Positions 9,483 to 18,902 are shown, numbered from the stretch's first letter. The stretch is 64,000 nucleotides of DNA from Tepidanaerobacteraceae bacterium (GCA_024655905.1 JANLFP010000011.1:49990-113989); one strand, 5' to 3'. Translations and numbers: made by a program. Notes: generated by a model not told the origin, from the sequence alone.

Positions 9483-12400
9483 ATGAAAGACCGCCTTTTG
9501 CAGCTAATTAAATCGGAGGACAAGAAAAACCCTTACACTGATGACCAGCTGGCAGGCATATTGGGTACCCGGCGGGATGAAGTCACCATTTTAAGAGGGG
9601 AGCTCGGTTTGCCGGACTCCAGGGAAAGAAAAAAGCCCTATCTTGTGAATGCATTGAAGGAATTGATTTCACAAAATCCCAGAATATCCGATAGAGAATT
9701 GACCCGTATGCTCAATCGCCAGGGCTTTAATGTATCAAGGTTTATCGTATCCCAGTTGAGAAAAGAAATAGCTGGAAATATGCCCGCAAAAAATGTATCC
9801 GGAAGCAAACCGGCTGATGTAAACCATGCTGGTGATGAAAAATCAGTCGGTTCGGGGAAAACAAACAACAGTGTAGCGACCAAGGCTTTTGAAAGAATCA
9901 TTGGCTTTGACGGCAGCCTGAAGCCCCAGATTCAGCAGGCAAAGGCCGCAATTCTTTATCCCCCCCACGGCCTTCATACACTAATTCTGGGTCCAACCGG
10001 CGTTGGAAAGAGCAATCTGGCTGAAGCCATGTACAATTTCGCAGTGGAATCGGGGAGGCTTGCCAAAAACGCCCCCTTCGTCATATTCAACTGTGCGGAC
10101 TATGCGGAAAATCCCCAATTGCTTCTGTCGCAGCTTTTTGGCCACGCAAAAGGGGCGTATACAGGAGCGGATACCGCCAAAGAAGGTTTGGTGGAAAAAG
10201 CCGACGGAGGCATCCTTTTCCTTGACGAAGTACACCGCCTTCCTCCTGAAGGACAGGAGCTGCTTTACTATTTGATGGATAAGGGCAAATTCCGCCGCCT
10301 TGGAGAGACGGAAACCGTCAGGACCGCAAATGTCATGATAATTGCGGCTACCACTGAAGACATTGAATCTTCGCTTCTCTTGACTTTTCGAAGAAGAATC
10401 CCAATGATAATCGAACTTCCACCGCTATCAACGCGGCCCTTGTTGGAGCGATACAACATAATAAAGGAGTTTTTCGGCAAAGAAGCTGACAGAATAGGCG
10501 CCTCAATAAAAGTAACACAGGAGGCATTAAGGGCTTTATTGCTTTACGATTGCCCGGGAAATATTGGCCAGCTCAGGAGCGACATACAGGTGGCCTGTGC
10601 AAGGGGGTTTTTAACCTATGTGGGTGGGCAGCAGCAGAGAATTGAGATAGATCTTATTGATTTGCCCATACATGCCCGCAGAGGGCTTCTCAAGATACAG
10701 AACCGCAGCCCCGAAACGGAAATATACCTGAAAGGCGACTTCGTTGTGAGTCCCGGGCAAACAAAGACAAAAATTGCGCCAAAGGAAGATTTATATATTC
10801 TCCCTCAGGAAATCTATCAATATATCGAAGAGAAATATCAGGAACTCCAGGAGCAGGGATTGAGTCAGGAGGTTATAAACAGGGTAATCGGAGGCGAACT
10901 GGAAATAAGGTTTCAGCAGCTGGTAAAGCAGTTCGAGACCAACCGCCAACTGCTGGGGAAACAAGAGCTGATAGGAATAGTGAGTGAAAAAGTTGTAAAC
11001 ATGGCCGAGAAAATGGTAAATATTGCCGAGAAAAAACTGGGAAAGATGGACAGCCATCTCTTTTACTGTCTTGCCATACACTTGAGCGCAACCCTGGAAC
11101 GGCTGCAGCATAACAAGCCTATAATAAATCCACAGCTTGAAAAGGTTAAAAATGAATACAGACTGGAATATAGAGTGGCAAAAGAAATGGTGGAAGCCGT
11201 AGAAAAAATAGCCGACTATAAAATGCCGGAAGACGAAGTCGGTTTTGTGGCAATGTATCTCCGCACCATAACCCATCCGGTCGATGTGAAGAAGGGGCGC
11301 GTAGGAGTTGTGGTCCTAACTCACGGTCATGTGGCGCAGGGCATGGCGGAGGTAGCAAACAGACTGCTGGGCGTAAACCATGCGGTGGGAATAGAAATGT
11401 CTCTGGATGAAAAACCCGAATCAGCACTACAAAAAGCCATGGAAGTGGTGAGAAAGATAGATGAGGGGAAAGGCGTCCTTTTATTAGTGGACATGGGTTC
11501 CCTTATCACTTTTGGAGAAATAATCACCCAGAAAACCGGCATCCAGACCAAAACTATCGGCAGAGTTGATACCATCATGGTGCTCGAAGCAGTGCGCAGG
11601 GCCATACTGCCTGATACTGATTTGGATGAAATTGTGGCAAATATAGATAAAGATAAGGTGGGGCTGGGGAGGTTTATTCCTGTGGAAGATTCTGAAGGAG
11701 AGGAACAGGGAGAATATAAAAAAGCCATTGTGACTTTATGCATCACAGGCGAAGGGACTGCCATAAAGTTGAAAAGACTCATTGAAAAAATGATTCCGGA
11801 TATTTCTGAAAGCGCAGAAATAATACCCATAGGCATAATTGGCGGAGAAGATGTTTCAAAAAAAATAGAAAAAATAAAAAGTGAAAGATGTCTAGCGGCT
11901 ATAGTTGGAACTGTCAATCCGAAAGAGAATGATATTCCTTTTATTTCTGTCGAAGAATTGATAAGCGGTACAGCGGTAAATAAAATTAGAAATATCTTGG
12001 AATTAAAAAATACTCGCATTATAAAATTTCAAAATCAAATTACAGTAAAACCATTTATAGACGTTTTATTCGAGGATCTAATTGTTGTTTACCCGGATTT
12101 TATTACAAAGAATGATATTATTGATAATCTTTCTGAACTTTTAATTCGGAAAAATTATATTAACGATAAATATATATTAGATATATATAAACGCGAAGTG
12201 ATGGGGCCGACAATTATAAAAGATCATATTGCTATTCCACATGGAAATCCAGAAAATGTCGCAAAACCTGCCATCGCAATAGCTGTTTTAAAAAAACCGG
12301 TTATATGGTCGGCAGATAAAGAGGTAGATATCGTTTTTATGTTAGCCTTAAAAGAGGATGCAAAGGGAATATTAAATATTCTTTTTAATGCGATAAATAA

Positions 12401-12488
12401 TGAGGATTTTATTTCCAAATTAAAGTTATTAAAAGATAGCAGAGAGATTAGAAAAGCTTTTTTAGAATATATTTTAAGTCAAAACTAA
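9483..12488 (+). CDS. LevR-like sigma-54-dependent activator with PTS regulatory domains
   Basis: Large (1001 residues) cytoplasmic activator of sigma-54 promoters whose activity is set by PTS phosphorylation. Order of domains: N-terminal DNA-binding HTH region (1-100); AAA+ ATPase with Walker A GPTGVGKS (about 170), sigma-54-contacting GAYTGA loop (about 224) and Walker [12 protein letters not shown]; a PRD (about 460-590); an EIIA-mannose-like domain with LTHGHVAQG (His about 615); an EIIB-galactitol-like stretch ([10 protein letters not shown], about 750); and a C-terminal EIIA-fructose/galactitol-like domain with [10 protein letters not shown] (His about 917). B. subtilis LevR ends in a second PRD, so the terminal EIIA is a variation. 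It sits directly upstream of a galactitol-type PTS with a matching -24/-12 promoter, its likely target. Confidence 0.9.
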   Translation: MKDRLLQLIKSEDKKNPYTDDQLAGILGTRRDEVTILRGELGLPDSRERKKPYLVNALKELISQNPRISDRELTRMLNRQGFNVSRFIVSQLRKEIAGNMPAKNVSGSKPADVNHAGDEKSVGSGKTNNSVATKAFERIIGFDGSLKPQIQQAKAAILYPPHGLHTLILGPTGVGKSNLAEAMYNFAVESGRLAKNAPFVIFNCADYAENPQLLLSQLFGHAKGAYTGADTAKEGLVEKADGGILFLDEVHRLPPEGQELLYYLMDKGKFRRLGETETVRTANVMIIAATTEDIESSLLLTFRRRIPMIIELPPLSTRPLLERYNIIKEFFGKEADRIGASIKVTQEALRALLLYDCPGNIGQLRSDIQVACARGFLTYVGGQQQRIEIDLIDLPIHARRGLLKIQNRSPETEIYLKGDFVVSPGQTKTKIAPKEDLYILPQEIYQYIEEKYQELQEQGLSQEVINRVIGGELEIRFQQLVKQFETNRQLLGKQELIGIVSEKVVNMAEKMVNIAEKKLGKMDSHLFYCLAIHLSATLERLQHNKPIINPQLEKVKNEYRLEYRVAKEMVEAVEKIADYKMPEDEVGFVAMYLRTITHPVDVKKGRVGVVVLTHGHVAQGMAEVANRLLGVNHAVGIEMSLDEKPESALQKAMEVVRKIDEGKGVLLLVDMGSLITFGEIITQKTGIQTKTIGRVDTIMVLEAVRRAILPDTDLDEIVANIDKDKVGLGRFIPVEDSEGEEQGEYKKAIVTLCITGEGTAIKLKRLIEKMIPDISESAEIIPIGIIGGEDVSKKIEKIKSERCLAAIVGTVNPKENDIPFISVEELISGTAVNKIRNILELKNTRIIKFQNQITVKPFIDVLFEDLIVVYPDFITKNDIIDNLSELLIRKNYINDKYILDIYKREVMGPTIIKDHIAIPHGNPENVAKPAIAIAVLKKPVIWSADKEVDIVFMLALKEDAKGILNILFNAINNEDFISKLKLLKDSREIRKAFLEYILSQN

Positions 12489-12499
12489 ACCTACCATTA

Positions 12500-12517
12500 T
12501 TGGTATGATAATTGCTT
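12500..12517 (+). promoter_or_regulatory. sigma-54 (-24/-12) promoter of the PTS-aldolase operon
   Basis: TTGGTATGATAATTGCTT: GG at 12502-12503 and GC at 12514-12515, 10 bases apart. It begins 12 bp after the activator gene stops and about 440 bp before the first PTS gene, so transcripts would have a very long leader. Confidence 0.8.
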
Positions 12518-12594
12518 GGTAAATTAATCATAAAGAGAAGGAAGTTAAATAATTTCTGAGTTAAATGTCTGTATAATAGGGTTAAATATCCTTT

Positions 12595-12604
12595 GGCTTT
12601 AGCC
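12595..12604 (+). repeat. IS200/IS605-type end hairpin (candidate)
   Basis: GGCTTTAGCC is the small hairpin often seen at IS200/IS605 element ends. It lies 70 bp before a tnpA relic, supporting a decayed insertion in this leader. Confidence 0.4.
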
Positions 12605-12675
12605 GCACCTACAAGTTAACGATGAGCATCTTCACCATATTCACCTTTAGGAAAAGGGATACTTAAACTAGAGGT

Positions 12676-12855
12676 GATAGAAAATATAAGGATACAGAAA
12701 ATTATCACATGCAATATATGATCAGAAGTATTATTTTATTATGGATAACGAAATATAGAAAACCTTTCTTTGTCGGAAAGATCGTAATAAGAACAAGAGA
12801 ACTTATAAGGCAAGTATGTAAGAGCAACGAAGTAGAAATACTCGCAGGTACCTGA
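12676..12855 (+). pseudogene. IS200/IS605-family transposase TnpA fragment
   Basis: One frame reads TKYRKPFFVGKIV and then RTRELIRQVCKSNEVEILAG before a TGA at 12853. This is the middle of the HUH Y1 transposase TnpA, just before where GHVSPDHVH with the catalytic His pair would follow. Start codon, catalytic HUH and Tyr parts are absent, so it is inactive. It lies between the sigma-54 promoter and the PTS genes, accounting for much of the long leader. Confidence 0.7.
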
Positions 12856-12920
12856 TTTCAGCAGGTGGTGGGTTCTATTAAAACAAATTAGCAAAAATCA
12901 GCTCAAAGCTCATATTTTAA

Positions 12921-12939
12921 TAACTTATCTAATAAGTTA
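12921..12939 (+). promoter_or_regulatory. inverted repeat abutting the EIIA ribosome binding site
   Basis: TAACTTAT-CTA-ATAAGTTA is a perfect 8-bp inverted repeat ending where the AAGGAGG of the next gene begins. As RNA it would be a hairpin touching the ribosome binding site; as DNA it could be an operator. Function is inferred only. Confidence 0.45.
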
Positions 12940-12954
12940 AGGAGGATAAATATA

Positions 12955-13425
12955 GTGAATACAACAACTTATCAATTAGAATTCTATAATCCTATAGAAG
13001 AAAACAATTGTTCGAAGGAAAAGATTTTGGAAGAAATGGCTAGATTTCTTCAGAAAAAAGGATATGTTAAAGATACATTCATAAATGCCATATTAGAACG
13101 GGAAAAAATATTTCCCACTGGTCTTCAAACTAAAGATATTAATGTAGCTTTGCCACATGCTGATGCAGAACATGTGATAAAACCTGCTATAGTTATTTCA
13201 ATTTTAAAAAAGCCGATAATTTTTAATGTTATGGGAGAAAATGATAAAGAAATTCCTGTAAAAATAATTTTTATGCTTGCATTAAATAAACCACATGATC
13301 AGCTTTTAATGTTGCAACAGCTGATGAATCTATTTCAGAAGGAGGGATCTTTAGAAAAAATTATTCAAGCTGAAGATTATAATACAAGTAAAACTTTGTT
13401 GGAGAAGGAGTTGATTAATTTCTAA
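12955..13425 (+). CDS. PTS EIIA component, galactitol/fructose type
   Basis: Phosphocarrier domain protein (156 residues) that takes phosphate from HPr and passes it to EIIB. It belongs to the PTS_EIIA_2 fold: the phosphorylated His lies in VALPHADAEHVIKPA (His 68), followed by SILKKPIIF and IIFMLALN as usual for GatA-like proteins. GTG start at 12955 is supported by AAGGAGG at the correct distance. First gene of the sigma-54-driven EIIA-EIIB-EIIC-aldolase set. It resembles the C-terminal domain of the activator at 9483, which may be phosphorylated in parallel. Substrate unknown. Confidence 0.88.
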   Translation: MNTTTYQLEFYNPIEENNCSKEKILEEMARFLQKKGYVKDTFINAILEREKIFPTGLQTKDINVALPHADAEHVIKPAIVISILKKPIIFNVMGENDKEIPVKIIFMLALNKPHDQLLMLQQLMNLFQKEGSLEKIIQAEDYNTSKTLLEKELINF

Positions 13426-13505
13426 ATTAGATTTTTAATTAATTTATTTTATTAAAATTATTTGGAAGTTTAGGATATTATACTAGCATGATGGAGGTAG
13501 CAAGG

Positions 13506-13793
13506 ATGGCAAAGAAAATTTTAATTGCATGTGGTACCGGTATTTGTACATCGACAATGGCTGCAAAAAAACTGGAAGAATCTCTTAGAAAAAAAGGTAA
13601 AGATAAAGAGGTTACTATTATTCAATGTAAAGTTGCAGAGCTTGTTTCAAAAGCTCTTGATGCAGATTTAATTGTATCAACGACTACTGTATCAGGCAAG
13701 ATAGATAAACCTGTTGTTATGGGCACAGCCTTTTTAACAGGAATAGGAGTTGATAAAGTAACGGATGAAATTATTGCTAAATTGGGTATTTGA
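13506..13793 (+). CDS. PTS EIIB component, galactitol type
   Basis: 95-residue phosphotransfer protein with the EIIB-Gat P-loop KKILIACGTGICTSTMA; Cys 9 is the phosphorylated residue. It receives phosphate from the EIIA before it and phosphorylates sugar carried by the EIIC after it. The frame extends 18 bp upstream, but ATG 13506 begins at the conserved MAKKIL and has GGAGG upstream. Confidence 0.9.
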   Translation: MAKKILIACGTGICTSTMAAKKLEESLRKKGKDKEVTIIQCKVAELVSKALDADLIVSTTTVSGKIDKPVVMGTAFLTGIGVDKVTDEIIAKLGI

Positions 13794-13844
13794 ATTTTAT
13801 TTTTTATTTGCATCGAAAATAAATATAATAAGGAGGTATATTTC

Positions 13845-15188
13845 ATGGCTATATTAAATTTTATTGTTAATTTGGGTCCAAGCATAATGATGCCTATAAT
13901 TTTAACGATTCTGGGGGTTTTATTAGGAGCAAAACCCGGAAGAGCCATTAGATCAGGTTTGACAGTGGGTATAGGTTTTATTGGATTAAATTTAGTTATA
14001 GGCATGTTGTCAAGTAATCTAGGACCGGCTGCACAAAAGATGGTTGAAAGAACAGGATTGCATTTAACAGTAATAGATGTAGGTTGGCCTGCAGCGGCTG
14101 CTATTTCTTTTGCATCAAAAGTTGGAGCATTAATAATACCATTAGGCTTGGTTATAAATATTATAATGTTAATAACACGAACTACAAGAACTGTAAACAT
14201 CGATATTTGGAATTATTGGCATTTTGCTTTTACAGGAGCGCTGGTCAGTGCGGCTACAGGGAGTCTGTTTTGGGGCATGGTGGCTTCTGGCTTAGATATG
14301 ATTATTGTTATGGTCCTTGCTGATTTAACAGCACCAAATGTAGAAAAATTTAATGGTTTACCAGGAGTATCATTACCGCATGGGTTTTCAGGAGCATATG
14401 TTCCAATAGCTATTGTATTGAATAAATTAATTGATTATATCCCTGTGGTAAAAGATATACAAGCTGATCCTGAAACATTGCAAAAAAGATTCGGCATCTT
14501 CGGAGAACCTATGATAATTGGAAGTATATTAGGTTTGATAATGGGTGTTTTGGCAGGATATGATATCAAAGGAGTATTAAATATTGGGATTACGATGGGT
14601 GCTGTATTAGTACTAATACCAAAAATGGCTGCAATGTTAATGGAAGGATTAATTCCATTATCTGATGCTGCCCAAGAGTTTATTCAAAAAAGATTCAAAA
14701 CCCAGAGTAAAGTATATATCGGATTAGATTCTGCAGTTGCAATTGGACATCCTGCCGCAATGTCAGCTTCGCTTGTTTTGGTTCCGTTAACCGTATTATT
14801 GGCAGGTATATTGCCGGGTAATCGGGTTTTGCCTTTTGCGGATTTAGCTGTTTTGCCATTCATGCTTTGCATGATAGTTCCTGTCACAAGAGGAAATGTA
14901 TTTCGTACACTAATTATTGGTTTTATAACTGTTGCTGTAGGATTATTAATTGCTACAAATATGGCTCCATTGCACACTCAATTAGCAATAGATGCTAAAT
15001 TTGCAATCCCCCAAGGAGCAACTATGATTGCAAGTATTTGTGATGGGGCGAATCCATTAACATGGTCAATATTAAAAATTATGCAGACAAAAATGTTAGG
15101 GTTTGGAATCCTAGCAATTATTGCTGGAGCTATGGCTATTTATAATTTTAAAGTTGGGCAAAAAGCAGAAAAAGATTTAACAGCATAA
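13845..15188 (+). CDS. PTS EIIC component, galactitol type
   Basis: Membrane permease of a galactitol-family PTS, 447 residues with roughly ten to twelve hydrophobic helices (for example NFIVNLGPSIMMPIILTILG at the N-terminus and a hydrophobic tail). GatC-like blocks include LLGAKPGRAIRSGLTVGIGFIG and IGLDSAVAIGHPAAM. AGGAGGTATATTTC precedes the ATG. With the EIIA and EIIB it should import and phosphorylate a polyol or sugar; the two class II aldolases downstream suggest the product is a ketose-1-phosphate or similar cleaved by retro-aldol reaction. Substrate not determinable. Confidence 0.9.
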   Translation: MAILNFIVNLGPSIMMPIILTILGVLLGAKPGRAIRSGLTVGIGFIGLNLVIGMLSSNLGPAAQKMVERTGLHLTVIDVGWPAAAAISFASKVGALIIPLGLVINIIMLITRTTRTVNIDIWNYWHFAFTGALVSAATGSLFWGMVASGLDMIIVMVLADLTAPNVEKFNGLPGVSLPHGFSGAYVPIAIVLNKLIDYIPVVKDIQADPETLQKRFGIFGEPMIIGSILGLIMGVLAGYDIKGVLNIGITMGAVLVLIPKMAAMLMEGLIPLSDAAQEFIQKRFKTQSKVYIGLDSAVAIGHPAAMSASLVLVPLTVLLAGILPGNRVLPFADLAVLPFMLCMIVPVTRGNVFRTLIIGFITVAVGLLIATNMAPLHTQLAIDAKFAIPQGATMIASICDGANPLTWSILKIMQTKMLGFGILAIIAGAMAIYNFKVGQKAEKDLTA

Positions 15189-15222
15189 AAAATAAGAATC
15201 CGTATTTTTTGGAGGCAAAATA

Positions 15223-15867
15223 ATGTTGTTAGAAAAATTAAGAGAAGAAGTGTTAGAAGCGTCAAAGAAATTGATTTATTATAATTTAGTTACTTTAACC
15301 GGAGGTAATGTAAGCGGAAGGGATCCTGAAAGTGGCTATATTGCTATAACGCCTAGTGGCATGGAATATGAAAAATTAATACCAGAAGATATTGTTATAT
15401 TAGACAAAGAAGGTAATCTAGTTGATGGAAAATGGAAACCTTCGGTTGATACGAAAGCGCATCTTTATATTTATAACCATATACCCAAAATAAATAGCGT
15501 AATTCATACTCACTCTGTTTATGCAAGTTGTTTTTCAGTATTAAATGAATCTATTCCAGTCATCACTACAACATTAGCAAACGCAATTGGTGGAGAAGTT
15601 CCTGTAGCAAAATATACACCCGTAGGTGATGATAATATGGGGCCGGCGATAGTGGAAGCGATTGGAGATAGGCTGGCATGTTTATTAGAAAATCATGGTG
15701 TCATGACCATTGGTCCAACTATAAAAGATGCTCTTACGGCTGCCGTTATGTTAGAGGATGTAGCAAAGATCTATTATTTTGCAAGAAGTATTGGTAAACC
15801 TCAAATATTACCAGAGAGTGAGGTTAAAAAGGCTCGAGATTTATATTTATATGTTTATGGTCAATAA
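15223..15867 (+). CDS. class II aldolase/AraD-FucA family protein (first)
   Basis: Zinc-dependent aldolase or epimerase of the AraD/FucA family, 214 residues. The family's phosphate-binding loop TGGNVSGRD and ITPSGMEYE, the zinc ligands in HTHSVYASCF (His 95 and His 97) and LENHGVMTIG are present. Members cleave L-fuculose-1-P or related sugar phosphates to dihydroxyacetone phosphate and an aldehyde, or epimerise L-ribulose-5-P. It directly follows the PTS EIIC with a GGAGG site and is followed by a terminator, so it probably cleaves the phosphorylated PTS product. It could also serve the fucose genes 10 kb away, which lack an aldolase. Confidence 0.85.
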   Translation: MLLEKLREEVLEASKKLIYYNLVTLTGGNVSGRDPESGYIAITPSGMEYEKLIPEDIVILDKEGNLVDGKWKPSVDTKAHLYIYNHIPKINSVIHTHSVYASCFSVLNESIPVITTTLANAIGGEVPVAKYTPVGDDNMGPAIVEAIGDRLACLLENHGVMTIGPTIKDALTAAVMLEDVAKIYYFARSIGKPQILPESEVKKARDLYLYVYGQ

Positions 15868-15881
15868 AAAATAGTATTTGG

Positions 15882-15907
15882 GGCAACATTCTTTGTTGCC
15901 TTTTTTT
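15882..15907 (+). terminator. rho-independent terminator after PTS-aldolase genes
   Basis: GGCAAC (15882-15887) pairs with GTTGCC (15895-15900) over a 7-base loop and is followed by seven T. Confidence 0.9.
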
Positions 15908-15982
15908 AATTTAATAACTTCTTTAAATATATATATATGGTAAAATAGAATTAATAAAAATTTAATTGTTGGAGGACTTTTA

Positions 15983-16606
15983 ATGACAAATCTCGAAATG
16001 AAAAAAGAAGTGATCAGAATAGCCAGAAAAGCGGACCAGATGGAACTGTGCCGCCACAAGTCCGGGAATTTCAGCATGATAGATCGCAAACAAAACCTTG
16101 TTTATATTACACCGTCGGGCATATCCAGGGATGATCTCACGCCTGAAAAAATAGTTGTTGTGGACCTTGAAGGCAATGTTGTGGATGGCGATCTCCATCC
16201 GTCAATAGAGACTTTCATGCACATTACCGCATATAAAGTGAGACCTGAGGCCGGAGGGGTAGCCCACACCCATTCCAGATATTCTACGATTTTTGCCTGT
16301 ATGGGGAAAGAAATTCCTCCTGTAAGCGCGGAGGCGGTTCTGTATGGCGGAAAACCCGTAAAAGTAGCCGAGTTTGCGCCTCCCGGAAGCAGGGAACTGG
16401 CCCAAACCATAGTTGAACCCATGAAAGAATCGGATGTATGCCTGTTGAAATACCATGGAATTATCGCAGCAGGCGAAGACCTTGAAAAGGCTCTCATAAA
16501 ACTTATTTATGTGGAAGAAGTGGCATTTTTGTATTACCATATGCTTGCCTTGGGGCAAAAAGAATTCATGCCTTTAAATCTTTTCGATGCGATGTTGAAT
16601 GGCTAA
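15983..16606 (+). CDS. class II aldolase/AraD-FucA family protein (second)
   Basis: 207-residue paralogue of the preceding aldolase, only distantly similar. It keeps HKSGNFSMID in the phosphate-loop position (GN-S), ITPSGISRDDL, zinc ligands in AHTHSRYST (His 95, His 97) and LKYHGIIAAG. GC content is clearly higher than in the upstream PTS genes, and the terminator at 15882 separates the two, so it is probably a separate unit with a different history. TTGGAGGAC precedes ATG 15983. Substrate unknown; it could serve as the fuculose-phosphate aldolase for the fucI operon. Confidence 0.83.
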   Translation: MTNLEMKKEVIRIARKADQMELCRHKSGNFSMIDRKQNLVYITPSGISRDDLTPEKIVVVDLEGNVVDGDLHPSIETFMHITAYKVRPEAGGVAHTHSRYSTIFACMGKEIPPVSAEAVLYGGKPVKVAEFAPPGSRELAQTIVEPMKESDVCLLKYHGIIAAGEDLEKALIKLIYVEEVAFLYYHMLALGQKEFMPLNLFDAMLNG

Positions 16607-16717
16607 TATTTAATATTTTTTTATATTTTATATTTCTACCTCATGATAACCTCATGATAGTTTTTCACTTGAATCTAATTGGCAAATTGTGATAAAATAA
16701 AAGCGGAGGGAGAGTAG

Positions 16718-17434
16718 ATGGGTATGCCGCTGGAGGATATGGAACAAGCCAAAAAAGAAGCTGCGAGTGGAGTGGACGAGCAGCCGCAGAAAATGCCGGA
16801 GATGGGATATTTTCTTTTGGCTCAGCAAATCAATTCTTTGAGTCAGCAGATGAGTTCTTTTCGCACGGAGTTGAAGCAGGATATCAATTCTTTATGGACT
16901 GAAACTAAGCAAGATATTAGTTCTATCCGTGCGGAGATGAGTTCTCTGCGTGCGGAATTAAAACACGATATAGACTCTTTGCGGACTGAAACAAAACAAG
17001 ATATTAGTTCTCTCCGTTCGGAAATTACTTCTCTCCGCTCAGAAATGAAGCAGGAAATGAATTCCTTCCATTCAGAACTAAAGCAGGGATTGGATTCACT
17101 GAGTAATCAAGAAAAACAAGACATAACGGAACTAAAACGTGAAATGAATTCCTTCCATTCAGAACTAAAGCAGGGATTGGATTCATTGAGCAATCAAGAA
17201 AAACAAGACATAACGGAACTAAAACGTGAAATGAATTCCTTCCGCTCAGAAACGAAGCAGGATATATCAGGGATAAAAAGTGAAATAAATGAATTGAGGT
17301 CAGAAATGAAGACGTATATAAACACCATACAGGCAGAAATTGCAAGCCTCCGCCTGTGGTCAATAGGGACGGTGGTGGCAATATTTATTGCTGCCGTAGG
17401 ATGGCTGATAACATGGATAGCGGCAAAACCATGA
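16718..17434 (+). CDS. coiled-coil repeat protein with C-terminal membrane anchor
   Basis: 238 residues. After a short polar N-terminus, residues 35-205 are nearly pure heptad-type coiled coil built from variants of LKQDI-SLRSE, and the C-terminus has one transmembrane helix (SIGTVVAIFIAAVGWLITWI). It is likely a tail-anchored oligomeric rod facing the cytoplasm. Similar proteins in Firmicutes are uncharacterised; I assign no function. CGGAGGGAGAG precedes the ATG. The middle contains two almost identical 87-bp units (separate entry), so length probably varies between strains. Confidence 0.75.
   Translation: MGMPLEDMEQAKKEAASGVDEQPQKMPEMGYFLLAQQINSLSQQMSSFRTELKQDINSLWTETKQDISSIRAEMSSLRAELKHDIDSLRTETKQDISSLRSEITSLRSEMKQEMNSFHSELKQGLDSLSNQEKQDITELKREMNSFHSELKQGLDSLSNQEKQDITELKREMNSFRSETKQDISGIKSEINELRSEMKTYINTIQAEIASLRLWSIGTVVAIFIAAVGWLITWIAAKP
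17057..17230 (+). repeat. two tandem 87-bp in-frame repeats plus partial third
   Basis: Units 17057-17143 and 17144-17230 are almost identical and encode 29 residues each, beginning MNSFHSELKQGLDSLSNQ; a third unit starts at 17231 and diverges. Since 87 is a multiple of three, gain or loss would keep the frame. Confidence 0.9.
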
Positions 17435-17436
17435 GC

Positions 17437-18378
17437 TTACACAACCACTCCCATTACATCCTCTATATATCTTTTGATTATCTCAGCGGACCGTTTCAGG
17501 TCCGCTTTTTCGCTTTCAGAAAGCTGCGGGTATAAAACCCTGTATGCTCCATGCCTGTTTACAATGCACGGCAGGCTGAGGTATACGTCACGGATTCCGT
17601 CCATGTCCTCAACATAAGAGGATACGGGGAGGATGGAGTTTTCATCCCGAAGGATGCTTTTTACGATTTTGGCCACGGCAAGGGCTATGGCATAATTTGT
17701 GGCGCCTTTTTTCTCTATGACGTTATATGCCGAGGTGCGGACTTCTTTTTCAATTTCTTTTTTTATGTCGGCCTCGCAGTTGCCGATGTAATTATTGCAG
17801 AATTCATCAAAATTAATTCCCATGACGTTGGTCAGACTCCAGGCAGCCACCTGGGAATCTCCGTGTTCCCCCAAGATGTAACCGTGGATATTTCGCGCAT
17901 CTACCCCAAGCTTTGCTGCAAGGGCTGCTCTGAACCTGGAACTGTCGAGAACCGTTCCGGAACCGATGACCCTGTTTTTGGGAAAGCCCGACAGCCTCAG
18001 GGCGGCATAGGATAGAACATCCACCGGATTTGTGACGATGAGCAATATACAGCTATCATTATATATTGTGATACGGGGTATTATATCTTTAAATATTTCA
18101 TAATTCTTACCGGCCAAGTCCAGTCTTGTCTCGTTTTTTCCGATGCTGGGCCCGGCGGATATTATAACGATTTCGGCATTTGCCAGGTCGCTGTAATCCC
18201 CGGCGTAGATTTCTACAGGATGGACAAAAGAGGTGGAATGTATCAGGTCCAATGCTTCACCTTCAGCCTTGTCTTTGTTGACATCGATCAATACCAGTTC
18301 CGAAGCGATCCCTTGAAGCATCAATGAATAAGCCGTGGTGGCACCCACATAACCTGCCCCCACAAGTCCGATTTTCAT
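17437..18378 (-). CDS. ldh: L-lactate dehydrogenase
   Basis: Reduces pyruvate to L-lactate with NADH, regenerating NAD+ in fermentation. 313 residues, normal length. Motifs: Rossmann GLVGAGYVGATTA, coenzyme-binding Asp in LVLIDVNK, substrate Arg in NETRLDLAGKN, VTNPVDVLSY, and the catalytic His in ILGEHGDSQVAAWS. The Gly-rich motif and GEHGDS favour L-LDH over malate dehydrogenase. AAGGGATG precedes the ATG on the minus strand. Its 3' end nearly touches the convergent coiled-coil gene (2 bp apart). Confidence 0.95.
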   Translation of the reverse strand: MKIGLVGAGYVGATTAYSLMLQGIASELVLIDVNKDKAEGEALDLIHSTSFVHPVEIYAGDYSDLANAEIVIISAGPSIGKNETRLDLAGKNYEIFKDIIPRITIYNDSCILLIVTNPVDVLSYAALRLSGFPKNRVIGSGTVLDSSRFRAALAAKLGVDARNIHGYILGEHGDSQVAAWSLTNVMGINFDEFCNNYIGNCEADIKKEIEKEVRTSAYNVIEKKGATNYAIALAVAKIVKSILRDENSILPVSSYVEDMDGIRDVYLSLPCIVNRHGAYRVLYPQLSESEKADLKRSAEIIKRYIEDVMGVVV

Positions 18379-18529
18379 ATTGAATCATCCCTTCTATGTG
18401 TTTATATAGAACAACTTCAATTATAATATTCCAAAAATGAGGCGTTTTGATTAAAGATTTTTAGTAAAAATGAATGAATAACTTGACTTGTGCCGATATA
18501 TAGTTTATATTTTTAATAGATTAATTTTT

Positions 18530-18817
18530 AACGTTCCGTGGAAGTCTTTTTTCCCTGCCTGAAGCGAGCGGAGGATGGTGGAAGCTCTGCGGCATAAAAA
18601 AGATATGGCAGCGGAATATAATTTGCGTTCCGAAAGGCATTGAAAGATTGACGGATGCGTATATAGCCCCGGGAACGGAAAAAATGCTAAAAATGAATAA
18701 TGAAATTTTTAAAGTGGCAGGCATGATATTTGCAAAATAATCTTTTTGCCTGCAACTAGGGTGGAACCGTCCGTGCAAATTGGACCCCTAGGCCGTAAAT
18801 TTGGCCTGGGGGTTTTA
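18530..18817 (+). promoter_or_regulatory. T-box leader of glycyl-tRNA synthetase
   Basis: The hallmark T-box sequence AGGGTGGAACCG is at 18758-18769. It is preceded by a GCAGGCA...TGCCTGC helix and followed by a terminator (ACCCCTAGGCC 18784-18794 with GGCCTGGGGGT about 18803-18813, then TTTT). The T-box can pair with terminator bases to form the antiterminator when uncharged tRNA-Gly binds. A GGC near 18606 may be the specifier codon, but I could not fold stem I with certainty. The 5' boundary is approximate. Confidence 0.87.
18784..18817 (+). terminator. T-box-controlled attenuator terminator
   Basis: ACCCCTAGGCC and GGCCTGGGGGT form an 11-pair stem with an 8-base loop, ending in TTTT, 85 bp upstream of glyQS. 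Confidence 0.88.
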
Positions 18818-18902
18818 ATATGTTTCATCAAATTTTTGAACACGCCGGCCGACATTCGGCCCTTCAAGCGCAATTAAAAAATAATCGGAAAGGGGAATTT
18901 TT

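Noticed and set aside
15223..16606. The two aldolases as halves of a recent duplication
   Set aside because: They differ strongly in sequence and base composition and are separated by a terminator, so they are distant paralogues rather than a recent copy.
17057..17230. Regular repeats that might suggest a CRISPR array
   Set aside because: They are tandem 87-bp in-frame coding units with no spacers. No CRISPR array or cas gene is visible anywhere in the window.
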